Assembly (NCBI GenBank): GCA_035499415.1
Contig: DATJYV010000138.1
Location: forward strand, 1-6,569
Source of the DNA: DATJYV01 sp035499415
GTDB taxonomy: Bacteria > Bacteroidota > Ignavibacteria > UBA10030
DNA: 6,569 bases
Reading direction: 5' to 3'
Part shown: positions 1 to 5,746 of the stretch, piece by piece
How positions within the stretch are numbered: position 1 is the first letter of the stretch
Layout of the letters: every line of letters starts with the position of its first letter
Position numbers and translations under genes: made by a program
The notes under the pieces: generated by a model
Told to the model about the DNA's origin: nothing
The model's input: the letters and a program-made list of their open reading frames with translations, nothing else
The model's database searches: none

Positions 1-538
1 GCCTTTCCGGAGGCAGGTGGCCGGCTTGTTCGGCCTGCTGAAGCCCGGCCGCCCGGTCCTGGTCGACCTTGATCCAGACCGGGATATCCGCCGGGTTTTG
101 CAATCCCAGGTCATTCTCGGCGAGCCGCCGAATCCGTTCCAGGCTGGACATTCTGTTTAACTGCGCACGCAAGAGCTCCTGGTCGTTCAGCACCTGGCGC
201 TGTCGCTGTTGAAGCTGGTTCACTTCGGACATCAATTGACTGATGGCGATGATGTTGCTGATGTAGAGTACTATGATGACTGCCGCGGCAGCCAGGAGCA
301 GGAGGAGATTGGAAGGTGACAGCCGGCGACGTTTTGTCAACTTATTCTTTGCCGCAAGCATCGAGCCGACGATGGCCCCTTGCGACGGGGCGCCCGATGA
401 ATCTCCGCCGTACACACGCGGCAAGTTCTGCGAGAGCGGGGACGAGGTACGTTCGAACGAAGTTGAGGGGCGGCCCGGCTCGCCGTCAGTATCGGGCGTC
501 AAGCCTTGTTCGTCGAAGAGAATCTTCAGTCCGCTCAT
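1..538 (-). CDS. ftsL: FtsL-like cell division protein (3' end outside window)
   Basis: I translated this by hand: 179 codons are open from ATG at 538 to the left edge, with no stop. The protein is bitopic. A polar, Pro/Ser/Gly-rich N-terminus (about 1-68) ends in a basic stretch (KNKLTKRRR, about 64-72). One hydrophobic segment follows (about 77-97, NLLLLLAAAAVIIVLYI), then a Gln/Glu/Leu-rich coiled coil (about 98-136) and the FtsL/DivIC-type ending RIRRLAENDLGLQNP. FtsL proteins form a periplasmic coiled coil with FtsB/DivIC and help activate septal FtsW-FtsI. Position supports this: it starts 5 nt after the rsmH stop, the classical place of ftsL. A weak GGAGAGG lies 11 nt before the ATG, inside the end of rsmH. 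The N-terminal cytoplasmic part is longer than in E. coli FtsL, which is about 120 aa in total. A generic septum-formation-initiator protein is the alternative. Confidence 0.8.
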   Translation of the reverse strand, partial: MSGLKILFDEQGLTPDTDGEPGRPSTSFERTSSPLSQNLPRVYGGDSSGAPSQGAIVGSMLAAKNKLTKRRRLSPSNLLLLLAAAAVIIVLYISNIIAISQLMSEVNQLQQRQRQVLNDQELLRAQLNRMSSLERIRRLAENDLGLQNPADIPVWIKVDQDRAAGLQQAEQAGHLPPER

Positions 539-543
539 GATCG

Positions 544-1476
544 CTACACCCTCTCCACAGCCCGGAGTTTTGCACTTCGTGCCCGGGGATTATATTCGAC
601 CTCATCCGCTCCCGGACGAATCGGCTTGGAAGTCAGCATGCGAAAAATCGGTTCCACCGGCTTCGGAGGGAGAATGGGATGCGGGGATGGGACCGTCACC
701 GCGGCCCCGCTTCTGAATGCCTCCTTCACGATTCGGTCCTCGAGCGAATGATACGAGATGATAACGCATCGCCCTCCTTGTTCGAGGAGATCTCCAAGCT
801 CGCGGAGGAAGTAGGCAAGACTTTCAAGTTCGCGATTTACTTCAATCCGAAGACTTTGGAAGATCCGGGACAGCGTCTTGGTCCGGAATCTTCCGCGTGC
901 GCATGTCGAAACAATCTCCGCGAGTTCGCCGGTCATCGTGACCGGCCGCAGCGCCCGACGTTTCGTGATCGCCCGCGCAATGGGACGGCTGTTCCGTTCT
1001 TCCCCGTATTTCCAAAAGATGTCTGCGAGCGCCTTCTCATCGTACCCGTTGATGACTGCGGCCGCATCCAGCGGGTTTGTTCGATCCATCCGCATGTCGA
1101 GGGGGGCATTCGCCTGGAAGCTGAATCCCCGCGATGCTTCGTCGATCTGATGGGAGGAGACTCCCAGATCCGCCACGATGCCGCTCACCCGGAAGATCTT
1201 GAGGTTGAGCAGGACATCCCGGAGCTCGCGGAAGTTGGCCCTTCGGACAATAGCTTGCTCCTTTTGATTACTCAGCCGGATGCGCGCAGCGTCCACGGCA
1301 TCCTGGTCCGTATCAATTGCAATCAGACTTCCGGAGGGAAGCAGAGCGTTCAGAATTCCCTCTGCATGTCCCCCGCCGCCGACGGTGGCGTCAACATAGA
1401 TTCCATCCTTCCTCGTGATCAAGTACGAAAGACTCTCGCGAAGAAGAACAGGCGTATGATACTTCGAACTCTGCAC
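544..1476 (-). CDS. rsmH: 16S rRNA (cytosine(1402)-N(4))-methyltransferase RsmH (MraW)
   Basis: This 310-aa protein is full length for the family. RsmH uses S-adenosylmethionine to methylate N4 of C1402 in 16S rRNA, at the ribosomal P site. Visible motifs are HTPVLLRE (7-14), the SAM-binding loop VDATVGGGGHAEGIL (28-42), the acidic AIDTD (53-57), the signature DLGVSSHQID (103-112) with RGFSF and PLDMRMD (125-131), FQSLRIEVNRE (206-216), ISYHSLEDRIVK (240-251) and the ending NPRARSAKLRAVER. The start is GTG at 1476, because family members begin just before the HxPVLL motif; no good Shine-Dalgarno is seen. It lies 11 nt after mraZ and 5 nt before ftsL, so co-transcription and coupling are likely. 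Oddity: the Cys-Pro/CxCG segment common before the C-terminal KPI motif is replaced by a Pro-rich, Cys-free stretch (about 262-278). Confidence 0.96.
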   Translation of the reverse strand: MQSSKYHTPVLLRESLSYLITRKDGIYVDATVGGGGHAEGILNALLPSGSLIAIDTDQDAVDAARIRLSNQKEQAIVRRANFRELRDVLLNLKIFRVSGIVADLGVSSHQIDEASRGFSFQANAPLDMRMDRTNPLDAAAVINGYDEKALADIFWKYGEERNSRPIARAITKRRALRPVTMTGELAEIVSTCARGRFRTKTLSRIFQSLRIEVNRELESLAYFLRELGDLLEQGGRCVIISYHSLEDRIVKEAFRSGAAVTVPSPHPILPPKPVEPIFRMLTSKPIRPGADEVEYNPRARSAKLRAVERV

Positions 1477-1487
1477 CCGGCGACCGA

Positions 1488-1940
1488 CTAGGTCGGCTTC
1501 AACATAACCTCGGCAACCGTTTCGTATGTCGCGGGTTGATTGTTCTGATACTGTTGGTACTCCGAGGGATTCCAGATCTCGATCCTCTCGAGGACACCGA
1601 GGATTATCACTTCTCCCTCTTTTATCAGCGACGCATACTCCAGAAGGGTCTGCGGGACCGATATACGCGACTGGCTGTCAAGGTCGCAATCGGTGGCCCA
1701 TTCAAGAATCGTTCGAAGGAAGAACCGATGCTGGGGGTTGCCAAAGGAGAGAGTTCGAAACGTCTCCTCCAATCGATTCCATTCATCCTGGGGGTAGACG
1801 TAAAGGCACTTTTCGAATCCCCTGGTGACGACGAAATTTCCCTTCGAGCTGGAAGAGAGATTTTTTCGAAGCTTGGCCGGAAGTGCAACCCTGCCTTTGC
1901 TATCAACCGTGTATGAAAAGCGTCCCTTGAACGTTGACAT
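1488..1940 (-). CDS. mraZ: Transcriptional regulator MraZ
   Basis: This 150-aa protein has the usual family length. MraZ is a ring-forming DNA-binding protein with two SpoVT/AbrB-like (swapped-hairpin) domains. In E. coli it represses its own dcw operon. The first domain carries the hallmark DSKGRVALPAKLR (13-25) and the second the matching DSQSRISVP (88-96). In the second, the usual Gly of DxxGR is Ser, while the Asp and Arg are kept. The frame is open upstream to 2057, but I start at ATG 1940 because homologues begin M..F.G....(D)KGR and the upstream stretch contains the promoter and repeats. No Shine-Dalgarno is visible; the 15 nt before the ATG are AT-rich. It is the first gene of the dcw cluster here, 11 nt ahead of rsmH. 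Three TGGRGAA repeats and a more distal G-rich array upstream suggest autoregulation. Confidence 0.95.
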   Translation of the reverse strand: MSTFKGRFSYTVDSKGRVALPAKLRKNLSSSSKGNFVVTRGFEKCLYVYPQDEWNRLEETFRTLSFGNPQHRFFLRTILEWATDCDLDSQSRISVPQTLLEYASLIKEGEVIILGVLERIEIWNPSEYQQYQNNQPATYETVAEVMLKPT

Positions 1941-1960
1941 AATCGATAAAGTAAATTCTA

Positions 1961-1978
1961 GCCCAATAAATATTGAGC
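1961..1978 (-). promoter_or_regulatory. Dyad/hairpin in the presumed mraZ leader
   Basis: On the minus strand GCTCAATATTTATTGGGC is an inverted repeat with arms GCTCAATA and TATTGGGC. As RNA the arms pair with one G-U; the opposite strand would have a C-A mismatch instead, so the structure favours the mraZ transcript. It lies 20 nt before the mraZ ATG. It could be an operator half-site pair or a small leader hairpin; the function is unknown. Confidence 0.4.
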
Positions 1979-1988
1979 GAAAAAACTT

Positions 1989-2013
1989 TTCCCCATATTC
2001 CCCACTTCTCCAC
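1989..2013 (-). promoter_or_regulatory. Candidate MraZ boxes (TGGRGAA x3)
   Basis: On the minus strand three units, TGGAGAA, TGGGGAA and TGGGGAA, start at 2012, 2004 and 1995. Their steps are 8 and 9 bp. They sit just after the predicted transcription start and before the mraZ ATG. MraZ is known to bind TGGG-type direct repeats ahead of its own operon, with about 10-bp steps in E. coli. The sequence and place fit, but the spacing is tighter than the known pattern. Confidence 0.55.
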
Positions 2014-2023
2014 ACCAAAGACT

Positions 2024-2053
2024 GAAATTTAGGGAAATGCTGAACAAAGTCAA
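2024..2053 (-). promoter_or_regulatory. Candidate mraZ operon promoter
   Basis: Read on the minus strand, TTGACT (2053-2048) is followed after 16 nt by TAAATT (2031-2026). That matches 5/6 and 4/6 bases of the sigma70 -35 and -10 boxes. The same place reads as TTG-N19-TAAATTTC, one base off the Bacteroidota TAnnTTTG element. Transcription would start near 2018, giving a leader of about 78 nt. It is the best promoter-like match I found in this intergenic region. Confidence 0.5.
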
Positions 2054-2083
2054 GCAAAACTTGAGAATTGCCAATGAAATCGG

Positions 2084-2158
2084 GTGGTTGCAGGTGGGAA
2101 AACGGGGGAAATCAAGCCATCAGGGCGGAAAAGCGGGGCCAAGCTCGGAAAAGCTCGG
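2084..2158 (+). repeat. G-rich direct repeats in 10-bp phase upstream of mraZ
   Basis: On the plus strand G-rich pentamers start at 2084 (GTGGT), 2094 (GTGGG), 2104 (GGGGG), 2124 (GGCGG), 2134 (CGGGG), 2144 (CTCGG) and 2154 (CTCGG). All are in exact 10-bp register, with only the 2114 slot missing. A-runs (2099-2102, 2109-2111, 2129-2132, 2149-2152) fall between them. CGGAAAAGC occurs twice, 20 bp apart (2126-2134, 2146-2154). The first three units have the N5 spacing of known MraZ operators. The array ends 41 nt from the dehydrogenase stop and lies about 30 bp upstream of the predicted mraZ -35. The repeat is seen directly; the role is inferred. Confidence 0.6.
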
Positions 2159-2199
2159 TTTTCACGCTCCAGCGAGCTAGTGCCGGGGCACGCCTCGAG

Positions 2200-3084
2200 T
2201 CAGACTCGGTTTAAGGTTTTGGCCTCGATTACTTTTATGACCGCGGAGTAATCTTCTCCGCCCAGGCCCATCAGGTCGGCTTGACGAAATGTTTCACGCG
2301 CAGTCTCGGCCAGCGGGACTGGCACTCCCAAATCTCTGGCAGCCTGCACGAACAGCGAAAGATCCTTCAACATATGCGTGGCGAAGAATCGGGGGGTGAA
2401 ATTTCGTTCGATGATCTTCGCCCCCTTGGTTTGATACATTGGCGCATTGAGTCGGGAGTGGGCAATGATGTCGAGAAGGATGCTCGGCTCGATGAGTGCC
2501 TTTTCAGTGCACGCGATCGCCTGCGTGAGCGTGCAAATCATCCCGCCGATAAAGAAGTTGCAAAGTAGCTTGACAAGTGACGCCTCCTCGGGTTTTACAA
2601 ATCGCCAGTGTTTCGCTCCCATCAATCTCAAAACGGGCCTTGCCTTTCGATACCCCTTTTCCCTGCCTCCGACAATAATCAACAAGCGTCCCGCAGCCGC
2701 TTCCTGTGTGCTCCCGAGAACGGGAGCATGGAGAAAAATACGGCCCGCCCGGGTGTATTCACGCGCAAGATTCCTTGTGAGTTGAGGGGAGACGGTGCTC
2801 AGGTCGATATGGACCCCTCCTTTTCGCAATCCTGATAGAATTCCGTTTGGCCCGCGCGATACCCGTGCGAGGGCCTTCGGATCCGCCACCATCGAGCAAA
2901 CAATCGCCGCACCGCGCGCCGTTTCGCCGGGCGTTTCGCACCACCGGGCTCCCCGGGAAACGAGCGCTTCCGTTTTTTCCTTTGTCCGATTATGAACCCT
3001 CAGCTTGTATCCCGCTCGCATCAGCCGGGTCGCCATTGCCGTCCCCATGAGGCCAATTCCCACAAATCCGATCGTTCGATTCAT
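2200..3084 (-). CDS. NAD(P)-dependent beta-hydroxyacid dehydrogenase (3-hydroxyisobutyrate dehydrogenase / GLYR family)
   Basis: A 294-aa member of the beta-hydroxyacid dehydrogenase family, cytosolic oxidoreductases that oxidise 3-hydroxyacids or reduce short aldehydes such as glyoxylate and succinic semialdehyde. The N-terminal Rossmann motif is GFVGIGLMG (6-14). HNRTKEK after beta-2 (about 31-37) has Arg-Thr where NAD enzymes have Asp, suggesting NADP(H). The catalytic lysine is K172 with N176 (KLLCN), and KDLSL (240-244) is the second conserved site. The substrate motif, usually DAPVSGG, is HAPVLGS (119-125), so the usual substrate-contacting Ser is Leu and the substrate may differ. I prefer ATG 3084 over ATG 3099 because AAGAGG lies exactly 6 nt before it, while 3099 has no Shine-Dalgarno. 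It is transcribed away from the dipeptide epimerase gene. The family is firm; the substrate is not known. Confidence 0.9.
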   Translation of the reverse strand: MNRTIGFVGIGLMGTAMATRLMRAGYKLRVHNRTKEKTEALVSRGARWCETPGETARGAAIVCSMVADPKALARVSRGPNGILSGLRKGGVHIDLSTVSPQLTRNLAREYTRAGRIFLHAPVLGSTQEAAAGRLLIIVGGREKGYRKARPVLRLMGAKHWRFVKPEEASLVKLLCNFFIGGMICTLTQAIACTEKALIEPSILLDIIAHSRLNAPMYQTKGAKIIERNFTPRFFATHMLKDLSLFVQAARDLGVPVPLAETARETFRQADLMGLGGEDYSAVIKVIEAKTLNRV

Positions 3085-3189
3085 CGTCGTCCTCTTCATT
3101 TATTTTAACGACATCGACATGCCGTCGTTTGAATTTCCCTTTTCTTTTGTTTAGCTTCATCCGTCTTCCTTACGCCCAAAGAGGCCCCC
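3085..3189. promoter_or_regulatory. Divergent intergenic region with paired AAGAGG ribosome binding sites
   Basis: These 105 bp separate the divergent dehydrogenase and epimerase starts, so both promoters should lie here. Each gene has the same Shine-Dalgarno AAGAGG, at 3091-3096 (minus) and 3179-3184 (plus), 6 and 5 nt from the start codons. The plus strand has a T/C-rich stretch (about 3128-3152), but I see no box pair good enough to call a promoter. Confidence 0.6.
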
Positions 3190-4326
3190 ATGAAAAATTC
3201 CAGACGTTCATTTCTGCAGACGGCGGCCGCGGCCGCCGGGGTCACATTGATCCCGACCGACACGTACTCGACGCTCGTGAATGCCACTCCCAGAGCGCTC
3301 CGTGACGACCGGATGAAATTCACGTTCAGGCCATACACGATCGAACTGAAGCATCCCTTCACGATTTCTGTCCTCAGCCGGACCACGACGCCGGTAATGC
3401 TGACGGAGGTGGAGTACAGCGGCATTGTGGGTTACGGTGAAGCGTCGATGCCCCCCTACCTCGGCGAGTCGCATGAAACCGCGACGGCGTTTCTTTCGAA
3501 AGTCGACCTGAGCAAGTACGAGAATCCGTTCGAGCTTGAGACGATTCTTTCGGACATCGACGCTCTTGCTCCTGGAAATCCCGCCGCGAAGGCGTCTGTC
3601 GACATTGCGCTCCACGATTTGATCGGAAAGATATTAAATAAACCGTGGTACGACATTTGGGGTTTTGACAAGAAGAAGGCGCCGAATACGACGTTCACAA
3701 TTGGGATCGACAAGCCGGATGTCGTGCGTCAGAAAGTCAAGGAAGCCGTGGGATTCAAGATTCTGAAAGTGAAATTGGGCCGGGACAACGACAAAGAAAT
3801 GATCGAGACCATCCGGTCGCTCACCGATGTTCCACTGACGGTCGACCCGAACCAGGGATGGAAGGATAAAAACTACGCGCTCGACATGGCGCACTGGCTG
3901 AAAGACCGCAACGTAAAATACATCGAACAGCCGTTGCCGAAGGAGATGGTCGACGACATCGCCTGGCTGACCGAACGGAGCCCGCTCCCGATTCTGGCGG
4001 ACGAAGGATTTCAACGGCTTTCGGACCTGAGAAAGATACCGGGAACATATAACGGAATCGTCGTAAAGTTAATGAAATCAACGGGTTTGCGGGAGGCCCA
4101 CACGATGGTCATGCTCGCCCGCGCTCTGGACCTCAAGATCATGCTCGGTTGCATGGTTGAGACTTCATGCGCTGTAACGGCGGCGTCTCACCTTTCGCCG
4201 ATGGTGAACTGGGCCGACCTCGACGGAAACCTGTTGATCACGAACGACGTGTTCGACGGAATGAAAGTGATTGACGGAAAGGTCACGATACCGGATCGGC
4301 CGGGAATCGGCGTCATAAAGTTGTAG
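3190..4326 (+). CDS. Tat-exported dipeptide epimerase (L-Ala-D/L-Glu epimerase-like, enolase superfamily)
   Basis: This 378-aa protein starts with a twin-arginine signal, SRRSFLQTAAAAAG (4-17). A cleavage site may lie near VNA (30-32), so the enzyme probably acts in the periplasm. The rest is an enolase-superfamily barrel of the muconate lactonising subgroup. It has the base pair K193-V-K195, metal ligands D219, E246 and D271 (VDPNQGW, IEQP, ADEG), the opposite base K293 (VVKLMKST), GCMVETS (320-326) and the D343-L-D345 motif. Dipeptide epimerases use that DxD motif to hold the substrate amino group. These enzymes interconvert L and D configuration in dipeptides, classically L-Ala-D-Glu from murein. 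AAGAGG lies 5 nt before the ATG. A second Met at 42 (MKFTFRPY) marks where cytosolic homologues would begin. The exact dipeptide preference cannot be read from this sequence. Confidence 0.92.
   Translation: MKNSRRSFLQTAAAAAGVTLIPTDTYSTLVNATPRALRDDRMKFTFRPYTIELKHPFTISVLSRTTTPVMLTEVEYSGIVGYGEASMPPYLGESHETATAFLSKVDLSKYENPFELETILSDIDALAPGNPAAKASVDIALHDLIGKILNKPWYDIWGFDKKKAPNTTFTIGIDKPDVVRQKVKEAVGFKILKVKLGRDNDKEMIETIRSLTDVPLTVDPNQGWKDKNYALDMAHWLKDRNVKYIEQPLPKEMVDDIAWLTERSPLPILADEGFQRLSDLRKIPGTYNGIVVKLMKSTGLREAHTMVMLARALDLKIMLGCMVETSCAVTAASHLSPMVNWADLDGNLLITNDVFDGMKVIDGKVTIPDRPGIGVIKL
3221..3238. repeat. 18-bp perfect GC palindrome in the Tat-signal codons
   Basis: CGGCGGCCGCGGCCGCCG equals its own reverse complement and encodes part of the poly-Ala h-region. 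It contains two overlapping GCGGCCGC octamers (3223-3230, 3229-3236). In the mRNA it could fold at about codons 11-17. It may only reflect GC-rich alanine codons. Confidence 0.6.
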
Positions 4327-4343
4327 TGTCGGCGATAAGCAGT

Positions 4344-4370
4344 CTGCGCGCCGAAACGCAAAGCGCACAG
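4344..4370 (-). terminator. Weak hairpin between convergent genes
   Basis: As minus-strand RNA, CUGUGCGC and GCGCGCAG pair over 8 bp with one G-U around an 11-nt loop. It sits 54 nt after the HAD hydrolase stop and 17 nt after the epimerase stop on the other strand. There is no U-run on either side, so it is not a canonical intrinsic terminator. It may protect 3' ends or terminate weakly. Confidence 0.3.
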
Positions 4371-4423
4371 GCGGATCAGCAACCAGAACTCTCAACGCGC
4401 AAACGGAAATCTGAAACTTGACC

Positions 4424-5026
4424 TCACACGAGGCCGGTCTTTCTGAGGTTAGCTTCCAGCTCGCCGGCACCCGTGAAGATGATCCCCCGCATTCCTGCAC
4501 TCCGCGCTCCGGCGACGTTTTCTTCCACATCATCGACAAACATCATCGTCGATGCGCGGCGTCGTTGGTCCCGGAGCACGTGTTGGTAAAATTCCGCCGA
4601 CGGCTTCATCACCCCCATTCTGAACGAGAGATACTGCTTCGAGAACTGTGCCATCGCCGGAACCTCGCGCACGCAGTAAGCGTAATGGAATTGATTCGTG
4701 TTGCTTACAAGGGCAATTTCCGCTCTCTTTGCAATGCGCCGGACCAGACGGTCCATCCCGTCAACGGGAGTCGTCAGCACAGACGCGGCGGCGTCAACAA
4801 TCTTTTGCCGCCTGAACTTCCCGCCGAATACTCGTACAAGCAGGTCGAAATACTCGTCCGTTGAAATTTGCCCCATCTCGAAGTAAGCAGTTGCCGAGCT
4901 GACGGCGCTGAGCAGCGGATTCCGTAATTCCGCCGCGCCCAATCCGAGGCATTCCCAGAACGATTGCGGCCTGTACTGGACAAGAACGTTACCCAGATCG
5001 AACAAGACGACAGCGGGTTTCTTCAT
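4424..5026 (-). CDS. HAD-superfamily hydrolase, YihX-like (subfamily IA)
   Basis: A 200-aa HAD phosphatase, the usual length for the YihX group (E. coli YihX is a glucose-1-phosphate phosphatase). Motif I is FDLGNVLV (9-16) with nucleophile D10. The +2 residue is Gly instead of the usual Asp, which is also true of YihX and is a subfamily trait, not a defect. Motif II is VSNTN (S108), motif III is MKPSAEFYQHVL (K141), and motif IV is FVDDVEENVAGA (D165, D166). GQISTDEYFDLL (52-63) in the helical cap is also typical. The ATG overlaps the TGA of the upstream metallophosphoesterase by 4 nt (5023-5026), so translation is probably coupled. The likely reaction is dephosphorylation of a small sugar phosphate or related metabolite in the cytosol. 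The substrate is not predictable. Confidence 0.9.
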   Translation of the reverse strand: MKKPAVVLFDLGNVLVQYRPQSFWECLGLGAAELRNPLLSAVSSATAYFEMGQISTDEYFDLLVRVFGGKFRRQKIVDAAASVLTTPVDGMDRLVRRIAKRAEIALVSNTNQFHYAYCVREVPAMAQFSKQYLSFRMGVMKPSAEFYQHVLRDQRRRASTMMFVDDVEENVAGARSAGMRGIIFTGAGELEANLRKTGLV

Positions 5027-5670
5027 CCGTTCAACCGGACTTCCACGCGATCGTTGATTTCAATGATCGCGTAATATCCCTTCCCGGCCGGACCACAGTT
5101 CACAATTTCTGTATTTCCCAACTTATCCGTCCCCCGGGCTTCGTGAATGTGTCCGCATACGAGAGCGTCGGGCTGAAATTCTTCCACAAATTTCCTGACG
5201 GAGGAGCTGCCGACATGCCGGCCGTCCTTCAACAGGTCGACACTTGAATCCGACGGCGGGGCGTGCGGCACGAAGATTCTTCTTTTTGCCCCCTGCGTTT
5301 CCCGCCATCCCCGAAGCGCGCGGTCTGCGATCTCATCTTCCGATATTTCATACGGCGTGTTCAGCGGAGTCGGAGGGCTCGCCGATACACCGAAGAAGCC
5401 GACGCCCTGAACGATTTTCCCGCGACCGTTGATGGAGACGTTGAGGCGTTCGAAAACTTCCTCGAGAAACGGCGGGTCCATATTTCCAGCAACGCCGACG
5501 ACCGGTTTCCCGTGTTCCATGAAAGACTCAAGGGCGCTTGAGGCCTCCTGCGCGGTCCCGAATGTCGTCAGATCTCCGGCAATCAGAAGGACATCGAATC
5601 GTTCTGCCTTCAGAATCGCGTTGGCTCTGGCGTAGGACCCATGGATATCGCTCAGGCAGATAATCCGCAC
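5023..5670 (-). CDS. Calcineurin-like metallophosphoesterase (Icc/YfcE-related)
   Basis: A 215-aa metallophosphoesterase with the five family motifs in order: D8-x-H10 (LSDIHG), GDLTTFG with D33, GNMD with N63 and D65, PHAPP with H136, and GHIHEARG with H174 and H176. These bind the two metal ions that hydrolyse phosphomonoesters or diesters. It best resembles the small stand-alone group of predicted phosphoesterases related to Icc, also shown by TPYEISEDEI (105-114). I start at GTG 5670 because homologues begin right before the RII.LSDIHG strand and GGAG lies 11 nt upstream. A TTG at 5697 would add nine residues without a Shine-Dalgarno, two codons after an in-frame TGA. It is the first gene of a pair, with a 4-nt overlap into the HAD hydrolase. 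The substrate is unknown. Confidence 0.9.
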   Translation of the reverse strand: MRIICLSDIHGSYARANAILKAERFDVLLIAGDLTTFGTAQEASSALESFMEHGKPVVGVAGNMDPPFLEEVFERLNVSINGRGKIVQGVGFFGVSASPPTPLNTPYEISEDEIADRALRGWRETQGAKRRIFVPHAPPSDSSVDLLKDGRHVGSSSVRKFVEEFQPDALVCGHIHEARGTDKLGNTEIVNCGPAGKGYYAIIEINDRVEVRLNG

Positions 5671-5730
5671 GAAAATTGTTTCTCCAGAATTGCTCAAAGG
5701 TCAATGTCGTGAGAAGTTTCGAAAATTAAC

Positions 5731-5746
5731 AGAAGCGGTTGCTTCT
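5731..5746. repeat. Perfect hairpin AGAAGC-GGTT-GCTTCT
   Basis: Arms AGAAGC (5731-5736) and GCTTCT (5741-5746) are exact inverted copies around a 4-nt loop. It lies about 60 bp upstream of the phosphoesterase start. On the minus strand it is followed by GTTAATTTTC, a weak T-run, so it could be an operator or a poor terminator for a transcript reading in from the right. Confidence 0.4.

Noticed and set aside
679..1491. Long plus-strand open frame of about 270 codons
   Set aside because: It is antisense to rsmH, which has all family motifs; the plus-strand product has no recognisable domain.
1941..2057. N-terminal extension of MraZ to an ATG at 2057
   Set aside because: The extra 39 residues would be encoded by the promoter, repeats and leader dyad, and MraZ proteins begin near ATG 1940.
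2165..2191. Two tiny adjacent hairpins after the dehydrogenase stop as a terminator
   Set aside because: Stems are only about 4 bp with no proper T-run; not enough for a terminator call.
5671..5697. TTG at 5697 as start of the metallophosphoesterase
   Set aside because: No Shine-Dalgarno before it, and the added nine residues precede the normal family start; GTG 5670 is preferred, though TTG cannot be excluded.
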